Shown here: positions 15,683-19,003 of the stretch, one piece after another
Layout of the letters: each line of letters opens with the position of its first letter
How positions within the stretch are numbered: the stretch's first letter is position 1
DNA from: Candidatus Desulfofervidaceae bacterium
GTDB taxonomy: Bacteria; Desulfobacterota; Desulfofervidia; Desulfofervidales; Desulfofervidaceae
Direction of reading: 5' to 3'
Length of the DNA stretch: 19,003 nucleotides
Assembly: GCA_021160485.1 (NCBI GenBank)
Contig: JAGHCL010000196.1
Location: 1-19,003 of the forward strand
Program-made: the position numbers and the translations under genes
The notes under the pieces: model-generated
The model's input: only the letters and a program-made list of their open reading frames with translations
Database searches by the model: none
What the model was told of the DNA's origin: nothing

Positions 15683-15790
15683 GTTGGCAGCCAGGCTACC
15701 TGCAACACACGGAAGGACCCACTTACCGTTGCTCCCTTCCGGGCCTGGCGGAGTTCGCAGGCTTCCGTTGCGCAGGACCCGGCTACCAAC
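15683..15790 (-). ncRNA. ffs: Bacterial small signal recognition particle RNA (4.5S-type)
   Basis: About 108 bases that fold as a long hairpin. The 5' end GTTGGTAGCC pairs with the 3' end GGCTGCCAAC. The apical part contains the diagnostic SRP domain IV sequence, with CAGGCCCGGAAGGGAGCA facing AACGGTAAG. It binds Ffh and directs inner-membrane proteins to the translocon. There is no Alu domain, so it is the short Gram-negative form. It begins 11 bases after tRNA-Ser(GGA) and is followed by a hairpin terminator. The cluster of tRNA-Ser genes and SRP RNA upstream of dnaX is common in proteobacterial-type genomes. The exact ends are estimated from the pairing. Confidence 0.93.
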
Positions 15791-15801
15791 TTATTGATTG
15801 C

Positions 15802-15895
15802 TGGCGGAGAGAGTGGGATTCGAACCCACGGTGCGCCGGTTTAGACGCACACACGATTTCCAGTCGTGCCCCTTCGGCCGCTCGGGCATCTCTCC
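15802..15895 (-). tRNA. tRNA-Ser (anticodon GGA)
   Basis: A 94-base class II tRNA with an encoded CCA end. The acceptor stem GGAGAGA pairs with TCTCTCC, with discriminator G. The anticodon stem CACGA/TCGTG encloses loop CTGGAAA, giving anticodon GGA, which reads UCC and UCU. A long variable arm and a GGTTCGAATCC T-arm are present, as expected for serine. It lies between tRNA-Ser(CGA) and the SRP RNA on the same strand, with spacers of 17 and 11 bases, so the three RNAs are probably cut from one transcript. Confidence 0.97.
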
Positions 15896-15910
15896 GTCTG
15901 CATTCCCTTT

Positions 15911-16008
<98 letters not shown>

Positions 16009-16534
16009 GCCGTTTAAAAAAACTCTGCATTAGCGCTTGCGCTTCCTGCGCCAGCACACCACTCTCTACTTCTAAACGGTGATTTAACCGCTCGTCTTTA
16101 CTCAAATCGTAAAGAGAACCAAAGGCCCCCATTTTAGGCTCATGGGCCCCAAAGACCAACCGTTTTACCCGCGCATGGATAAGGGCTCCAGCACACATCA
16201 AACACGGCTCAATGGTAACATAAAGCTCTGTGTCTAGCAAGCGGTAATTCCCAATCAGCTTTGCACCTGCCTGTAAAGCCAAAATCTCTGCATGGGCTGT
16301 TGGGTCTAAACGAGTAATTACTTCATTGTGAGCTATACTCAAAACCTCATTTCCCTTTACCAAAACCGCACCCACAGGCACTTCTCCCGCTTCTTCTGCC
16401 TTTAAAGCCGCTTGAAGGGCAAGACGCATAAAATATTCATCTCTATCTCCTAACACAAGTATTATATTAACACACGAAAAAAAAGCAGGCAAGGAAACTT
16501 TGATAAAGCCAGTCTCCCTAGCTCAGCTTTATTT

Positions 16535-17749
16535 TTACAACACCACCTCTACTTCTTCCACATATTGAGGTTGGGCCTTTCGAATGATAAAGGTGATGTT
16601 TTTATAGCGGAATTTTTCACCTGTTTTGGGAATACGTCCCAGGTGAGACAGGATAAAGCCGTTTAGAGTCTCATAATCTCCTTTAGGTAAGGTAAAGGGA
16701 AGTTTTTCATTAATTTCGTCTATTTCCATTCGGGCTTTAATTAAGTATCTACCTTCATCCAGTTTTTGGAAAAATATTGGCGTTTGTTCATATTCATCCC
16801 TGATTTCTCCTGTTATTTCTTCCAGCAGATCTTCAATGCTCACAATACCAACCGCACCGCCATATTCGTCTACCACAATCGCCAGAGGTTGTTTTCGTTG
16901 TTGCATTTCTTTTAATAACAAGTGCACAGGTTTAGTCTCTGGAACAAAATAAGCAGGTTTGATGTAGTCTTTTATGCTTTTTTGTGGGTCTGCTTCGATA
17001 AAGTCAAAATAATGAATAATACCTATGATATTGTCTACCCGTTCTTTGTATACAGGCAGGCGGCTATGGTGACATTGGGAGAAAACCTTTATTGCTTCAC
17101 TGACGGTAGCTGTATCAGCAATAGAAACTACTTCTACCAGCGGAATCATAGCACTTTTGACGTCGGTTTCAGTGAAGGTAAAAAGGCGAGCAAGAATTTT
17201 TCGTTCTTTCGGACTTAGATTTATTTCCAGTGCATTTTTTTGAATGAGAAACCTTAATTCCTCTCTGGTAAAAAAGGGGTGTTTTTCCATGATATTTTTC
17301 GCCCCAACTACCTTAAGTATACCTTTAGTCAGGTTTGCAAGAATAAACACGAGGGGGCTTAAAAAGACCGTGACTATTTTTAGTCCATAAGCCAGTTTAG
17401 GCGCAACATAATTAGCGTATCTACGGCAGATAGTTTTGGGAACTACTTCTCCAAAGATTAGCAAAATTGGTGGGAGGCAAAAGATAGACATAACTTCTCC
17501 TGCACTCCCAAAGTGATGCAACAGCAAGGCTGTTGTCAGGGCGGTATTGGTGATAACACTTAAATTAGTGCCTAGAAGGGTAACGGCAAGGAAGGACTCC
17601 GGATTTTCCAGGTATTTTAAAACCTGTTTAGCCCCTTTGCCTCTAATATATTTGGGGTCAGATGAAACAATGGCAATTTCAGAGCCAGAAAAGAAGCCTT
17701 CAAAAAAAAGTAAGATAAAAAATGTAATAACACTAATAGTTAGGCTCAT
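16535..17749 (-). CDS. CNNM/CorC-family membrane protein with CBS pair (hemolysin C-like), copy 2
   Basis: A 404-residue inner-membrane protein of the HlyC/CorC (HCC, CNNM/MpfA) family. The N-terminal DUF21/CNNM domain (about 1-190) has the family marks SGSEIA at 21-26, GTNLSV at 60-65 and GEVVPK at 100-105, with several membrane helices. Two CBS domains follow (about 195-315, with SRLPVY and VDEYGGAVGIVSIEDLLEE), then a C-terminal CorC_HlyC domain with the DYETLNGF stretch. Homologues are linked to Mg2+/Co2+ or Na+ efflux; the ion is not evident here. The old name hemolysin is not meant literally. Its ATG overlaps the stop of the related upstream gene by four bases, so the two are co-translated. 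The gene ends about 80 bases before the tadA start. Confidence 0.92.
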   Translation of the reverse strand: MSLTISVITFFILLFFEGFFSGSEIAIVSSDPKYIRGKGAKQVLKYLENPESFLAVTLLGTNLSVITNTALTTALLLHHFGSAGEVMSIFCLPPILLIFGEVVPKTICRRYANYVAPKLAYGLKIVTVFLSPLVFILANLTKGILKVVGAKNIMEKHPFFTREELRFLIQKNALEINLSPKERKILARLFTFTETDVKSAMIPLVEVVSIADTATVSEAIKVFSQCHHSRLPVYKERVDNIIGIIHYFDFIEADPQKSIKDYIKPAYFVPETKPVHLLLKEMQQRKQPLAIVVDEYGGAVGIVSIEDLLEEITGEIRDEYEQTPIFFQKLDEGRYLIKARMEIDEINEKLPFTLPKGDYETLNGFILSHLGRIPKTGEKFRYKNITFIIRKAQPQYVEEVEVVL

Positions 17750-18987
17750 TGTTTTATTTTTTCCACTTCTACTTCTATAATCCTTTTGCCTTTAATATTG
17801 GTAATGGTGAACTTGAACTCCCCAATTTGGACCACTTCTCCCTTTTGAGGTAAGTATCCAAGGGTGCTGAGAATAATACCTCCTAAAGTGTCTTCTTCTG
17901 ATTTTAAATTGGTCTTAAAGATGTAGTTAAAATCACTTAAAGACATTTGGGCCAAAACACGGTATCTATTTGGCCCCACTTGTTGATACCAACGTTGTGG
18001 GATATCATACTCATCGTAAATTTCTCCAAATAGCTCTTCTAAAAGGTCCTCTATTGTAATAAGCCCGGCTACAGCTCCATATTCATTGACCACAATAGCC
18101 ATATTAACCCTTTGTTTTTGTAACTCCCACAATAAATCATCTGCCTTTTTGGTTAAAGGCACAAAATAGGGAGGGAGAAGTTTATCTTTAAGGTCAGCTA
18201 TTCTAGCTGCCTTTTTATTTTCAAGCAGCATTTTGGTAGGAAGAATACCGATGATGTTATCTAGATTGTTCTCATAAATGGGAATTCGGGAAAAACGATT
18301 AACCCGAAGTAATGACTTTACCGTTTCTATTTCTGTTCTAAGAGAAAATGCAAGGATATCAGGACGGGGAACCATGATTTCAGATACAGTTTTTTCCCGA
18401 AAACGGATAAAATTAATAATAAATTCCTTTTCAATAGCCTTTAAATCGCCCTTTTCATGGCCATATTCTAACAGTTGAAAGAAGCGGTCGTCAAAAAAAC
18501 TTGTTTTTGCCTCATAAGGAGCAGGAAAGGGAGCCAGAACTACGTTAATAACTATTCTAATAATACCCCGAATAGGAGTAATAATACGGACAAAGAGAGC
18601 AATAAAGGGTGCTGTCTTAAGACAAAAACTCGTGGTTCTCACAAAAGCAATGGCCTTAGGGACAACTTCTCCACAAAGAAGAAGCAAGGGGGTCATAATA
18701 GCCACGGTGATCCACTTTCCCCTCTCTCCATAAAGGGAAATTACAACCGAGGTTGCTAAGGCCGAGGCGATAATATTGACCGTTTCATTGCCTACCAAAA
18801 TAGAAATGAGTAATCGGGCAGGGCATTCTAGTAAAGAAGCTACTAACCTGCCCTGGTGTGATTCTTTAAGTTTTAAAATCTGATACCGGCTCAAGGAAAA
18901 AAATGCTGTTTCTGATCCAGAAAAAATAGCAGAAAGTCCCAAAAGCAAGAAAATGGTGGCAATCTTTAAACTAGTTACCAACTCCAT
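17746..18987 (-). CDS. CNNM/CorC-family membrane protein with CBS pair (hemolysin C-like), copy 1
   Basis: A 413-residue HCC-family inner-membrane protein. The DUF21/CNNM domain (about 1-195) shows FSGSETAFFSLSR at 22-34, GNETVN at 66-71 and GEVVPK at 106-111. MVPRPD at 205-210 opens the CBS pair, in which SRIPIYE and VNEYGAVAGLITIEDLLEE are seen. A CorC_HlyC domain ends the protein. By family it is a Mg2+/Co2+-type or Na+ extruder regulated by nucleotide binding to the CBS pair. It is paralogous to the next gene and overlaps it by four bases; the two may form a heterodimer, which is inference. The frame stays open upstream to the window edge at 19003 and no clear ribosome site is visible, but the ATG at 18987 gives the usual family N-terminus. 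Confidence 0.92.
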   Translation of the reverse strand: MELVTSLKIATIFLLLGLSAIFSGSETAFFSLSRYQILKLKESHQGRLVASLLECPARLLISILVGNETVNIIASALATSVVISLYGERGKWITVAIMTPLLLLCGEVVPKAIAFVRTTSFCLKTAPFIALFVRIITPIRGIIRIVINVVLAPFPAPYEAKTSFFDDRFFQLLEYGHEKGDLKAIEKEFIINFIRFREKTVSEIMVPRPDILAFSLRTEIETVKSLLRVNRFSRIPIYENNLDNIIGILPTKMLLENKKAARIADLKDKLLPPYFVPLTKKADDLLWELQKQRVNMAIVVNEYGAVAGLITIEDLLEELFGEIYDEYDIPQRWYQQVGPNRYRVLAQMSLSDFNYIFKTNLKSEEDTLGGIILSTLGYLPQKGEVVQIGEFKFTITNIKGKRIIEVEVEKIKQ

Positions 18988-19003
18988 GGTTATGAGTTTA
19001 CAG

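Noticed and set aside
16503..16532. Inverted repeat ATAAAGC/GCTTTAT between the CNNM gene and tadA as a terminator
   Set aside because: The stem is only 7 weak pairs with a 16-base loop, and the minus strand has no T-run after it; the T-run is on the plus strand, where there is no gene to terminate.

Overview
The window reads as a stretch of chromosome from a strictly anaerobic, AT-leaning bacterium. The small 4.5S-type SRP RNA and the order tadA / tRNA-Ser / SRP RNA / dnaX / ybaB are bacterial. The four-subunit 2-oxoacid:ferredoxin oxidoreductase and the Hdr and AOR-like proteins are typical of sulfate reducers, syntrophs and their relatives. I lean towards Desulfobacterota or Thermodesulfobacteria, but nothing here fixes the taxon. 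Every gene I accept is on the minus strand, so the window is described in transcription order, from high to low coordinates.

18987-16535 holds two overlapping CNNM/CorC-type membrane proteins (DUF21-CBS-CBS-CorC/HlyC). 16456-15641 holds tadA, whose 3' end runs into a tRNA-Ser(CGA) gene, then tRNA-Ser(GGA), the SRP RNA and a hairpin terminator. 15636-13723 holds dnaX and ybaB. The recR gene that often follows ybaB is not there.

13714-2182 is one long co-directional block with its own sigma-70-like promoter, just after ybaB, and a strong terminator. Its order is: AOR-like protein 1 (interrupted by a one-base frameshift), ferredoxin-like protein 1, a fused double HdrA, porA, AOR-like protein 2 (short, lacking the pterin/active-site loop), ferredoxin-like protein 2, hdrC, hdrB, porG, porD, porB. 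The Hdr and AOR genes lie between porA and the other three por subunits, and most junctions abut or overlap. My inference is that they encode one large iron-sulfur flavoprotein assembly. It would join 2-oxoacid oxidation (or reductive pyruvate synthesis) to an Hdr-type electron-bifurcating or disulfide-reducing module. The AOR-like proteins and their ferredoxin partners would act as scaffold or electron wires, much as BamB/BamC sit with the HdrA-like BamE in class II benzoyl-CoA reductase. This is the most interesting part of the window.

1987-26 is a separate unit with a near-consensus promoter. It encodes a long-chain polyprenyl diphosphate synthase (quinone side chain or undecaprenyl-type lipid) and a CaCA-family cation exchanger.

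No CRISPR array, insertion sequence, integrase or phage gene is visible.
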